Source: RPQJ01 sp963698735
GTDB lineage: Bacteria > Pseudomonadota > Gammaproteobacteria > Steroidobacterales > Steroidobacteraceae
NCBI GenBank assembly: GCA_963698735.1
Contig: CAVOSA010000023.1
Coordinates: forward strand, 57,403-121,402
Length of the DNA: 64,000 bases
Reading direction: 5' to 3'
Position 1 is the first letter of the stretch; every line of letters starts with the position of its first letter. Below the pieces are notes generated by a model that saw nothing but the letters and a program-made list of their open reading frames with translations, searched no databases and had not been told where the DNA came from. This document shows positions 55,725 through 64,000 of the stretch, piece after piece. A program made the translations under genes and the position numbers.

Positions 55725-55731
55725 AACCCTA

Positions 55732-55885
55732 ACCTTTTGTTTTGGAAAGGTCTTCTGCCTTGGGCAGAAGCGCTGGTCCCGCCGTTGGATCTGCCGCAGC
55801 GCCGTGTAGCGCCGGAAGTCGGCCCCGGAATCCCAGCCAATTGGATTCCGGGTTGACATAGGTGGACGGCCTGCAATTGGCCGTC
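55732..55885. other. Series of four hairpins downstream of yicC
   Basis: Stems at 55732-55751 (ACCTTT/AAAGGT), 55752-55770 (CTTCTGCC/GGCAGAAG), 55824-55852 (CCCGGAATCC/GGATTCCGGG, 10 bp) and 55865-55885 (GACGGCC/GGCCGTC). None is followed by a good T tract on the plus strand except weakly. The full gap 55,725-56,133 has no gene. May be a terminator or a structured RNA. Confidence 0.5.
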
Positions 55886-56133
55886 GCCGCCGCAGTGGCG
55901 ACACAGGACTTTGGCTGCAGGTGAACAGATCCCTTTCCTTCGCACGAAATGCGATTTTGGGTCGCGTGCGCGCCTGCCCAGTATTGTTGCGGTTTGCGAT
56001 GACCCCGAAAGAAGGCTCACGTCAACCACAGCACAGGGCGTTTGCAGCGAGCAACTGTCAGCGATGAATCGCCTCTTCGGGCAGCACCATTGAATCGAAC
56101 GTCATAGCATTTTGACCCAGTCATCCGTTTCGC

Positions 56134-58158
56134 ATGAAAACGATGCGCACATCTAGTCCAGTCGATTGGAGAGCCGATATTGATGGCCTTAGGGCCATCG
56201 CCGTTCTTTCTGTCGTTACTTATCACGCGCTGCCATCAATCCTGCCAGGCGGGTTCGTTGGCGTCGATGTGTTCTTTGTAATTTCAGGCTACTTGATTAC
56301 TGGAATTCTCATCAAGGAGCACCAATCCGGCCGGTTCTCGCTACGGCGTTTCTACGAACGCCGCGCCCGCCGACTTTTCCCAGCGTTAGCGCTGGTTATG
56401 GCAGCAACAGTCGCCGCGACATTCCTGTTTGCTTACCCGGCGGCGGTGCGACAGACCGCGAAACTTGCGGTGGCAAGCTCTTTTTCGGCGGCCAATGTGG
56501 CCCTATGGGCTGAGTCGGGATACTTCGATGCTGGCTCGCATTTGAAGCCATTGCTCAATCTTTGGTCACTTGGCGTAGAAGAACAGTTCTACCTGGTCTG
56601 GCCACTTCTATTGGCGGCGCTCCTGAGATCGCGCCATCTCGTTGGCATTGTCATTTCGGGCTGTCTGCTCTCGCTTGCAGGAGCAGAAATTCTCAACCAT
56701 CGGAGCAGCGCGGCTGCCTTTTATCTTCCGACGTTCCGAGCATGGGAGCTCGGAGTCGGAGCGTTGCTGGCCATTCTTGAGAGAAGAAACTGGCTCGGCG
56801 CGCATTTGCTGTCCAGCACGCTTAGTAGAAGGGCCACGGAAATCGGGGTTCTGCTCATCCTTTTGAGCGCACTTTTCTTGAACTCAAGAGTGCCTTTTCC
56901 AGGCTTAAGTGCGGTCCCGGCGGTTCTTGGTTCCGCTCTGGTCATTTGGGCCGGAAGCAGCTCATCGAATGGCATGATCAGCCGGACGCTGTCGAGCGGA
57001 CCGCTTGTCTACATCGGCCTTATCAGCTACCCACTGTATCTTTGGCATTGGCCTCTGCTTTCGGTACCGCTAACAGCTGGGATTCGCTTGACTGAACCCG
57101 CGCGCGCACTGCTGGTCGTGCTCGCATTGGTTCTTTCCGCCGCGACCTATCGATGGATCGAGACGCCTGCTCGACGTTCGAGCGATCCAATGCGGGCAAC
57201 GCTTGTGGCCTGCATCGCCCTCGCTGCCGTTGCGATGCTTTCGATCGCCGTTTACTGGAACGAGAGACAACCCGCCGCATCCACGGAACGGGCCCGTATC
57301 ATGAGTGAATTGGATTGGCCGGGCGCAGAGGCTGGGAGAAACTGGTGTCCGGAAGCCCTGCGAAACGAATCTCCAGGGTTAAGCTACTGCAGAGGCGCCG
57401 GGCCAAATCAACCGAACGCCGTCGTGTGGGGCGACAGCCACGCCGATCATCTTTACCCTGGCTTGAGCGCCCGGGACTCGACCCGTGATTGGCTTCTAAT
57501 CGGCCACATGTCTTGCCCTCCCACAATTGGCATAGACGTCGCCGCAGATCAGCCCGATTGTCGCGCGCGCATGACAAAAGCTTTGGCCTGGATTGAAGAA
57601 CAGAAGGACATCCAAACCGTAGTCATCGGCTTTTTCGGTCATTATGCCGACGACACAGACGTAGCCAAACAGCATCGAGACGGGCCCGTCGGACCATCAG
57701 AGACAAGTATCAACGGTCAGTACGGACAAGCCGCCAAGACATCGTTATTTGAGTTCGGTCTCGATCGAGCGGTGAGCCGTCTGGTCGCGTCCGGTAAGTC
57801 GGTGACTATTGTGATCGATGTACCCGAATTGCCCTTTCTGCCGGTCGACTGTTTCGTGCCCCCCCGAATTCCGCTTGCCCAGCTCCGGTGTAAAGTTCCG
57901 ACCGCCGACGTAATCGCGAGACAAGCATCCATGCGCGATATTGTGTCCAGGCTTGCCGCGAAGTATCCGGACGTAAAGGTTGTCGATCCACTTCCCGAAA
58001 TTTGCGACCAAAGCGGATGCGGCCCGGGCCCTGCTACACAACCGGTCTATCGCGACTCCCATCACCTGTCCAAACATGGAAGTTCTGAGGTTGCCAAGCT
58101 GATCTTGGAATCAGTGAACCAGGACGGACGGCCGCTTCACCACCGCGACGGCGGCTAG
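56134..58158 (+). CDS. Membrane O-acyltransferase with SGNH domain, OafA/YrhL type
   Basis: 674 residues. Acyltransferase-3 domain with about ten membrane helices: WRADIDGLRAIAVLSVVTYHALPS (catalytic-type His), GFVGVDVFFVISGYLITGIL, FYERRARRLFPALA and LWSLGVEEQFYLVWPLLL. The C-terminal 300 residues form an SGNH domain (VVWGDSHADHLYPG, catalytic Ser; DSHHLSKHG with Asp/His). Such proteins acetylate O-antigen or exopolysaccharide sugars. The GC level is visibly lower than in flanking genes, suggesting acquisition by transfer. Confidence 0.92.
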   Translation: MKTMRTSSPVDWRADIDGLRAIAVLSVVTYHALPSILPGGFVGVDVFFVISGYLITGILIKEHQSGRFSLRRFYERRARRLFPALALVMAATVAATFLFAYPAAVRQTAKLAVASSFSAANVALWAESGYFDAGSHLKPLLNLWSLGVEEQFYLVWPLLLAALLRSRHLVGIVISGCLLSLAGAEILNHRSSAAAFYLPTFRAWELGVGALLAILERRNWLGAHLLSSTLSRRATEIGVLLILLSALFLNSRVPFPGLSAVPAVLGSALVIWAGSSSSNGMISRTLSSGPLVYIGLISYPLYLWHWPLLSVPLTAGIRLTEPARALLVVLALVLSAATYRWIETPARRSSDPMRATLVACIALAAVAMLSIAVYWNERQPAASTERARIMSELDWPGAEAGRNWCPEALRNESPGLSYCRGAGPNQPNAVVWGDSHADHLYPGLSARDSTRDWLLIGHMSCPPTIGIDVAADQPDCRARMTKALAWIEEQKDIQTVVIGFFGHYADDTDVAKQHRDGPVGPSETSINGQYGQAAKTSLFEFGLDRAVSRLVASGKSVTIVIDVPELPFLPVDCFVPPRIPLAQLRCKVPTADVIARQASMRDIVSRLAAKYPDVKVVDPLPEICDQSGCGPGPATQPVYRDSHHLSKHGSSEVAKLILESVNQDGRPLHHRDGG

Positions 58159-58700
58159 TGCTGCAGCGCCATCACGCGAACACTTGGGCTGAGAGTTCTT
58201 GGGGAATCTGACCTTGTCGCGGATTTCCGGACGGTTCAGAAGCGGACTGAGTTGACGTCTGACGTCCTCCGAGATCGGGAGCGCCGGTCCACCAACTTGC
58301 CGTAGGTGCGCTGCCGCATACCCTTCGGACGATCCGACACCCGTTCGACTATGAAGTTCTCGGCGTCTTCGCCCGGTGCCAACCGACGCTGCGTGCGAAG
58401 GACACGGTGCGCCATGCATGCGTCGGGACTGACCGCCTGCCTCCAGCACGGCGCGTGGGTGCGGGTCCGGCAGAGGAACCGTGTGCCGTGCAGGTCCAGT
58501 ATCGGCACCGTTGGTCGCAGCGCGGTCAGCGCAGCATTGGACGGGCGCCGCCACGGTGACACGGCACGCGGTCTCCGACAACCGGCTGGCGGCTTTCGTT
58601 GCCGTTGAAACGCAGTTCTACACCGTACGTCGCGCCGTAGATGCCCATGTTCGCACCGGTGCTACAACGGAGTGATCGCCAGTCGCCGTCGACGGCCAAG
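58159..58700. other. Degraded or non-coding GC-rich stretch before the junction
   Basis: About 540 bases without a recognisable gene. Minus-strand fragments (for example one ending near 58,236 with RPKGMRQRTYGKLVDRRS) look like remains of a mobile-element protein but no frame is continuous. No inverted repeats typical of an insertion-sequence end were found by eye. Confidence 0.4.
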
Positions 58701-58712
58701 CTAGTTCCGGGG
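58701..58712. other. Composition and phylogeny break (probable chimeric junction)
   Basis: GC-rich DNA changes to AT-rich DNA within a few tens of bases around 58,700. The first sequence after it is the interior of a class III cyclase whose N-terminal part is absent. Start and exact base of the join are uncertain by about 30 bases. Confidence 0.75.
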
Positions 58713-58970
58713 TTCAAGGCAGGAATGCACGGTGGTCTTTCGGTTACAGGTGAACTTGGCTATACAAAACGTGAAATTGCCTACATGGGAGATGTCCTGA
58801 ATACAACTGCCCGGATCGAAGAAGCCTGTAAAACCTACAACAAGCGATTGCTGATCTCGGAATACCTCCTCAATCAGATGAAATTACCCATCGGCATTAT
58901 GGCAGCTGAAGTTGGGAATATCAAGCTCCGGGGCAAAGAAAATGAACTCCGGCTATTTGCTGTCGAATGA
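58713..58970 (+). CDS. Class III adenylate/guanylate cyclase, C-terminal fragment
   Basis: 86 residues homologous to the end of a cyclase catalytic domain: FKAGMHGGLSVTGELGYTKRE, the GDVLNTTARIEEACK motif and a final IKLRGKENELRLFAVE. About half of a cyclase domain and any N-terminal sensory region are missing, cut at the junction. Codon use and composition match the AT-rich segment. Activity of the fragment is unlikely. Confidence 0.8.
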   Translation, partial: FKAGMHGGLSVTGELGYTKREIAYMGDVLNTTARIEEACKTYNKRLLISEYLLNQMKLPIGIMAAEVGNIKLRGKENELRLFAVE

Positions 58971-59183
58971 TCATCAAAACTTTGACTCAAAAATTATTTA
59001 TCGCCGGAAGATACTTTGGGATACTTCAGAAACCAGTTGCCAGCTTAAATCTTATTGGTTTTTCACAATTTACATTTCATAACTTCTTTTAACTAGCAAC
59101 TAAGTTGAATTCCTGAATTGATTAATTTTCCGCAATAAATAAAACATTTTTTAGGTTTATACCTGCAAAGCAGGAAGCAAATC

Positions 59184-59903
59184 TTGAACAGAAAGATAAC
59201 ATACCCGACCATTTTATTACTTGGGATTGGCCTTCCGTTTTTCATTCATTCCCAGGGTTGGGATTGCTCAAATTCCCTAATTGAAAAAGACCGCCACCAT
59301 TTGATGCTGAATCTGAATGGAGGAATAGCATCACATTTCGGTGATTTAAGCATCTACGACTTTTACCCCGACAGTAAGGTTATGACTGAAAGCGGACCCG
59401 GATTTGGGATTATCGGTACATGGTATATAACAAATATATTTGGCATATCCGGACAATTATTGGATGCCAATATAAAGGCAGGTATGGATAATATTTCTTT
59501 TCGTACCCGAATTCTGGAATACAATATTCATGGCCGGATAAATTTCATTAACATATTTCACCCTAATAGTCATCCGAGATTTGGTTTTGAAGGATATGCG
59601 GGTATTGGCCAGTTCTTCTTCACTGTTATCAAATATTCTGAAAACGCCAACCAAACTGACAAAACCGTTTATCCAGTACAAATACCGGAGTTTGTTTACT
59701 TTTTCGGAGGTGGATTTTCATACAGGACAACCAAATACCTGAGCGTCACTGTTGACCTTGCCATTCGTCAATGCCAAACCGACCGGCTGGATGAAGTAGT
59801 CAGAAATAATGATTTCGATTATTATTCTTACCTGAGTCTTGGCTTAACGATCGACGTCGGCAGGTTGATAAATCCCCACCCGAAGACGAAGATACAAGCT
59901 TAA
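59184..59903 (+). CDS. Predicted outer-membrane beta-barrel protein (Bacteroidetes-like)
   Basis: 239 residues from TTG 59184, with a signal peptide (ITYPTILLLGIGLPFFIHS/QG). Alternating aromatic-rich strands (GIASHFGDLSIYDFY; WYITNIFGISGQLL; FGFEGYAGIGQFFF; FVYFFGGGFSYRTTKYLSVTVDL) and a YYSYLSLGLTIDVGRL end suggest a small barrel. No specific family recognised. The start is uncertain since Bacteroidetes rarely show Shine-Dalgarno sites. Confidence 0.65.
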   Translation: MNRKITYPTILLLGIGLPFFIHSQGWDCSNSLIEKDRHHLMLNLNGGIASHFGDLSIYDFYPDSKVMTESGPGFGIIGTWYITNIFGISGQLLDANIKAGMDNISFRTRILEYNIHGRINFINIFHPNSHPRFGFEGYAGIGQFFFTVIKYSENANQTDKTVYPVQIPEFVYFFGGGFSYRTTKYLSVTVDLAIRQCQTDRLDEVVRNNDFDYYSYLSLGLTIDVGRLINPHPKTKIQA

Positions 59904-60011
59904 ATGATTTTCAATTTAGTAAGAGGAATTGTTTTTGGCTCCTGGCTTTTTAAGCTAGTTATTTGAGTTTGTTATCTTAATTTTTTCTTTTGAGAGCTAC
60001 TTACAAAGTAT

Positions 60012-61136
60012 TTATAACCCTCTTCCTCCCGTTAACAAGCCATAAAAGCCCGGGAACAATTTGCGGAGCAAGGCACCAGTGATGACCGTAAATCCAATGA
60101 TGGTCAGCGGCAGGAAAATATATGTCAGCATACGGTAATAGGGTACATGGCTGACCAAAGCAAAAACAGCTTCTGTAGCATACGCCACCAAAGGGGCATG
60201 CATCACATAAATCATAAACGAAAAAGCACTGAGCCAGACAAACCATTTCCGGTTCATACACCATTCAACCAGCGCATTGCAGCCATACCAGGCTGTGATC
60301 AATCCGCTGAAGACAACCAGCTTGTGCATGATGGTCATAACAGGAAAAACAGATTCTCCCATCAAAGGCTCTCCTTTGAAAGCAATGAACGTTTTAATTG
60401 CACTCAACCCAATGAATAAGAAGCCCCAAACAACGGGATTGAGCCATCGTTTTGGATGGTCAATATCAAAGTTTGTTTTTTGCATCCATATTCCCAGTGA
60501 AAAGAATAATAACCCCTCCCCTTCAAAGAAAACAAATCCCATTGTACCCAGCCACATCAGTGCAGCAATTCCAAAAAATATCCATTTGCCGACACGATGG
60601 ATAATACACCACCGGATAGCCGGATAAGCTAAGTTATAAATCAGCAGCACACGAATAAACCAAAGCTGGTATGGCACAGGCAGGATGATCCATCTCCCCA
60701 GCATTTCGTACCAGCGATAATCGTGGAGCAGGGTGCGGCTATCATCTATCTGCACAATTTGAGAAGTTTCTATGATGGACCTGGTATAAGGAAACATTTC
60801 AAGGACATAGGTAAATGCAAATCCGGCAGCGCTCCAGATCAAGTATGGCAGCAACAGGGTGCGAAGGCGTTTTTTGGTGCGTTGCTTATATGGACGGTTA
60901 TCGTGAAGAGCATACAAAAAACCCGAGATGATAAACAACATAGGAATACGAAAACGGAAGATACCATTGGCTAAAAAGTACTGGGTGAAAGTTGTAACCG
61001 TCAGGGGCTCCCCGGGAGTGGTCCAGGGCTGAAGATAACGGATATCGAGGTTGTAGCCGTGAACAAATACCAGCAGGAACATGGATACGAATGACCAAAA
61101 CCTGAACTTACGGCTGTTGAAATCAGAAACTACCAT
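60012..61136 (-). CDS. Acyltransferase-3 family membrane protein (Bacteroidetes-like)
   Basis: 374 residues from ATG 61136. About ten membrane helices: FWSFVSMFLLVFVHGYNLDI (with the conserved His), NGIFRFRIPMLFIISGFLYALH, LPYLIWSAAGFAFTYVLEM and FSFMIYVMHAPLVAYATEAV. It would acylate surface glycans. No SGNH domain, unlike the acyltransferase in the GC-rich part. Confidence 0.88.
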   Translation of the reverse strand: MVVSDFNSRKFRFWSFVSMFLLVFVHGYNLDIRYLQPWTTPGEPLTVTTFTQYFLANGIFRFRIPMLFIISGFLYALHDNRPYKQRTKKRLRTLLLPYLIWSAAGFAFTYVLEMFPYTRSIIETSQIVQIDDSRTLLHDYRWYEMLGRWIILPVPYQLWFIRVLLIYNLAYPAIRWCIIHRVGKWIFFGIAALMWLGTMGFVFFEGEGLLFFSLGIWMQKTNFDIDHPKRWLNPVVWGFLFIGLSAIKTFIAFKGEPLMGESVFPVMTIMHKLVVFSGLITAWYGCNALVEWCMNRKWFVWLSAFSFMIYVMHAPLVAYATEAVFALVSHVPYYRMLTYIFLPLTIIGFTVITGALLRKLFPGFYGLLTGGRGL

Positions 61137-61322
61137 GAGTTTTTGAATTTGTTGCAAAGATATAATTTACGCAAAAGGATAGGGATTGAAATAAATAGAA
61201 ATATAGAGGAAATACATGGAAAATTGGAATCAGAGGCAAAAGTTTTCCAATCCGTTAAACATATGAGTTACCAACACGAGAGTAGTGTTTTCGTAATTCT
61301 AAAGAGCATAAAATTTTAAGCA

Positions 61323-62196
61323 CTAAGAAATGCGTTTATGTTTCCAGCGTCGATGGGACCAAAGATAATATTGCGGTTTTTGCCTGATTTTATCTTCCAG
61401 CATGTTCATGAATTTAGCTGTGATCTCTCCTGTATTAGTCTCTTTGGGATTTTCGCACAACAAAATAAATTCAACCTCATAGTTTCCCCTGCTTTTCTTC
61501 TGGACATCGCAATAAACAACAGGCATATTATATATCCGGGCATATTTTTCCGGACCATGAATGGTCGCTGTATCCTGATTCAGAAAGTTAACCCAGTAGG
61601 CAAGCCTTGCACTCGGACGGACTTTGGTCGGCAATCATATAAAATGCTGCTGGTTCGCCCCAATCGTTCTTAAATACAGCTGCCGTATCATTGATTGAAA
61701 CAAGAGCCGAACGGCCCTGTACACGGGTTTTTTTAACATAGGCATCCACATAAGGATTAGTCAACGGTTTGTAGAATCCAACCGGTTTGTGTTTCAATTG
61801 CATGCCTGCAGCAATCCCCGGCCATTCCCAATTATTGTAATGACCAGCCACAGCAATTGCTGACCGTCCCTCTTTATAGACTTTTTCTAAAAATGGAGAT
61901 GGTTTAATACGAAACCGTTTTACAACAGCAAGTTCAGTCATTGTAAATGCTTTAAGGCTTTCAAACAGAACATCTGTCAGGTGATGATAAAAGATCCTTG
62001 CAATCGCCTTTATCTCCTTTTGACTTTTCTCCGGGAAAGAATTCGATAAATTCTGATAAACTACTCTCTTCCTGTATCCAATGAGATAGTAAATAAATAA
62101 AAAAATGACATCCGAAATAAAATAGAGTATCCTGAAGGGAATAACAGAAACGAGCGCTATTGAAGCTCTGAAAACAAAATAAGAGAACCGATCCAT
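61323..62196 (-). CDS. Lipid A biosynthesis (LpxL-type) lysophospholipid acyltransferase, frameshifted
   Basis: About 290 residues from ATG 62196 after repair of one inserted base near 61613. N-terminal membrane segment (LVSVIPFRILYFISDVIFLFIYYLIG), then GHYNNWEWPGIAAG (HX4D-like HYNNWE), IADQSPS joined to ARLAYWVNFLNQDTATIHGPEK, and YDVQKKSRGNYEVEF-type end. Matches LpxL/HtrB-like acyltransferases adding the secondary acyl chain to lipid A. The frameshift has the same one-base-insertion form as those in the GC-rich part. Confidence 0.87.
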
Positions 62197-62366
62197 CAGG
62201 AGCAAAGATATTAAAATAAATTCCTAAGAATACAATGCATTATAATTTTAACTTGGTCAATAATCCCCAGAAATTCACGCACTTCAAACAAAAACAATTG
62301 AAGTTGAGGAATCAATTAGTCAAGACGCCACTGAGGCGGCAAATTATACGGACCAAAGACTTAAAA

Positions 62367-62729
62367 TTATAGGATCGCCGGTTTTAATTTTAGGAAATCT
62401 CCATCAATGATGAGTAATTTAACACTGCCTTCAGTGACTGACCGGTGCGCACTCATTTCATCTGAAACCACATAAGTCATACCCTGTCTTAAACGAAACT
62501 TTTCTCCGGTTTGCATTTCACTGACAAATTCACCTTCAAGACAATGAACGATATGTCCTTTTTTGCACCAATGGTCGGCAACGTATCCTGCTGAGTATTC
62601 TACAATCCTGATTCGTAATCCGGGTAATTGAAGAGTTTGCCAAAAGGCCATGCCTTTTTCTCCGGGATGCTCTGTCATTGATATGGCTGCCCAGTCAATG
62701 GCTTGAAAAGGAAAATTGAGATTGTTCAT
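62367..62729 (-). CDS. DHCW-motif cupin-fold protein
   Basis: 120 residues. VADHWCKKGHIVHCLEGEF carries the DH.C motif of the DHCW cupin family; GMTYVVSDEMSAHRSVTEG closes the barrel. A small cytosolic cupin with unknown ligand. Start ATG 62729 (MNNLNFPFQAIDW). Confidence 0.82.
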   Translation of the reverse strand: MNNLNFPFQAIDWAAISMTEHPGEKGMAFWQTLQLPGLRIRIVEYSAGYVADHWCKKGHIVHCLEGEFVSEMQTGEKFRLRQGMTYVVSDEMSAHRSVTEGSVKLLIIDGDFLKLKPAIL

Positions 62730-62791
62730 TATGATATATATTTTAACATCTTACACTCCCGGATGATTTAAGATCACCGGTAATTTATTTC

Positions 62792-64000
62792 TTACCTGTC
62801 GCTCCATCTTGCTACACTAATATGAATAGTATCAGCAAAACCCAGGCTTAAACCACGGTTTGGAATTTCCCAGCCATTTTCATCCGTTTCACAAGTATGC
62901 CATCCACCTCGTGTGATTTTGTATTCCACGTAATCGTCTTTCAGGGATAAGGTAATGTATGGTTTACCATTGCCAAGTTTATTTAGGATCATGTCCCTGT
63001 CTTTTGGGTTCCAATCGTTAAAACTGCCGGTTATATAAATCGGAGCTGAGACAGGAGTATTATCTGGCAATTTATCGATGACGATGGTTATCCTTTCATC
63101 GTGGAATCTTGGCTTATCTTTCCAGTTGGCCACACTGATGTATAGCGTATCGTAATCTTTATACAAATAATTTCTGTTGGGTATTTCTGATCCAAATTGG
63201 TCGACCTCTATGGTTTTCCAGCTACCGCGGGTGACCTTGAATTCCATGTTATGATTTTCGCGGGGTATATTTAAAATATATCGGCCATCAATCATTTTCT
63301 CAAACCTGAACCTTAGCTTGTTGGGATTCCAGCCATTGAAATTTCCTGCCAGATAAATCTTATCATCAGCAGGTGTTTGAGGGGGCAGTTCCGAAAGAAT
63401 GATGGTTACATTTTTATCGTATGATCCAGGAAGGTCTTTCCATCCCTCTATTTCAACAAAAATAGTATCCTCCTGCTCAGATCGGCCTCCCGGTTTGAAA
63501 TATCAAATCCGTAAGGATCGGTTTCAACTGTGTGCCATCCTCCACGTGTAAACTTAAATTCAAGATCATAATTCTTCCTTGGCATTGAAAAGGCATATTG
63601 ACCATTATTGTTGCGGGTCATTACAAAATTTTTATCTCCCGGGTCCCAATTGTTGAGGTTACTCACCAGGATGATATCATCACCGGCAGGTGTATTGAGC
63701 GGAATTTTTTTGCAAATAATTGCAATTCTATTTCCCTTTGATTCGTGCATATCAACCCATCCTTCGACAGACAGCTCAATGGTATCCTTTTGTCCAAACT
63801 CAACAGAACGATTGGGACGTACATTGCCAAATTTATCAGATTCAGCTTTCGATAGGTCACCGCGAGTAATTTTGAACTCCAAATCTTTAACATTGGTCGG
63901 ACGTTCAATGGTAATGGAATACCTTCCAGAACTATCCTTCTGTAAAACAGCAGATTCATCAGGGTTCCAGGAGTTAAAGTTTCCGGCCAGACTGATGGGT
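62792..64000 (-). CDS. Tandem starch-binding-like repeats, partial, one frameshift
   Basis: About 400 residues visible; the N-terminus lies beyond base 64000. Four repeats of about 97 residues share (A/G)NFN.WNP, then EFK.TRG.W.T.E.D..G...PNR and DTI...V..W.D. The pattern resembles CBM20/48-like starch-binding domains of Bacteroidetes hydrolases. A one-base deletion near 63479 breaks repeat 2 (DLS / EQEDTIFVE). The protein ends VARWSDR. A catalytic domain would lie upstream of the window if present. Confidence 0.72.

Noticed and set aside
58159..58700. Insertion sequence before the junction
   Set aside because: No continuous transposase and no terminal inverted repeats seen.

Overview
The window joins two different kinds of DNA. 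Bases 1 to about 58,700 are GC-rich (about two thirds G+C by eye) and gammaproteobacterial in character: pilMNOPQ-aroK-aroB-dgt, hemE-pyrF, rph-rdgB-hemW, gltA, rpmE and a PBP1A opposite pilM. The steroid/aromatic-type oxidoreductases suggest an environmental, Steroidobacter-like lineage; that placement is inference. From about 58,700 to the end the DNA is AT-rich, lacks clear Shine-Dalgarno sites and encodes Bacteroidetes-like proteins. The switch falls inside a beheaded class III cyclase, so the contig is most likely chimeric.

Layout: (1) 1-4.9 kb, a TonB-dependent receptor, LysR and AraC-type regulators and a 3beta-HSD-like epimerase. (2) 4.9-14.1 kb, a minus-strand catabolic block: cholesterol-oxidase-like GMC enzyme, VOC/SRPBCC fusion, TPR-like protein, lipoate ligase, a 2-oxoacid dehydrogenase whose E2 is split into a lipoyl protein and a catalytic protein, an SDR and a cupin dioxygenase. 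(3) 14.1-32.4 kb, an expansion of five DUF3604 (PHP-like metalloenzyme) paralogues with HupE/UreJ-like and PpiC-like membrane proteins, two beta-barrels, two small Lys/Asp-rich proteins, a sulfatase and an OmpA protein. This is the most likely undescribed system: a cell-envelope toolkit of paralogous secreted metalloenzymes. (4) 32.5-54.8 kb, housekeeping genes, type IV pilus assembly and central metabolism. (5) 54.9-58.7 kb, yicC, a lower-GC O-antigen-type acyltransferase and degraded sequence. (6) 58.7-64 kb, the Bacteroidetes-like segment.

Two non-coding structures stand out. Between gltA and a host-attachment-family gene lie two inverted copies of an apparently undescribed two-hairpin repeat, with an invariant loop and stems that differ between copies yet stay perfectly paired. 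Between rpmE and hemW lies a cluster of DnaA boxes beside an AT-rich stretch.

At least eight genes carry single-base frameshifts, nearly all one-base insertions, including essential genes and genes on both sides of the junction. They are best read as sequencing or assembly errors; the coordinates below span the repaired genes.
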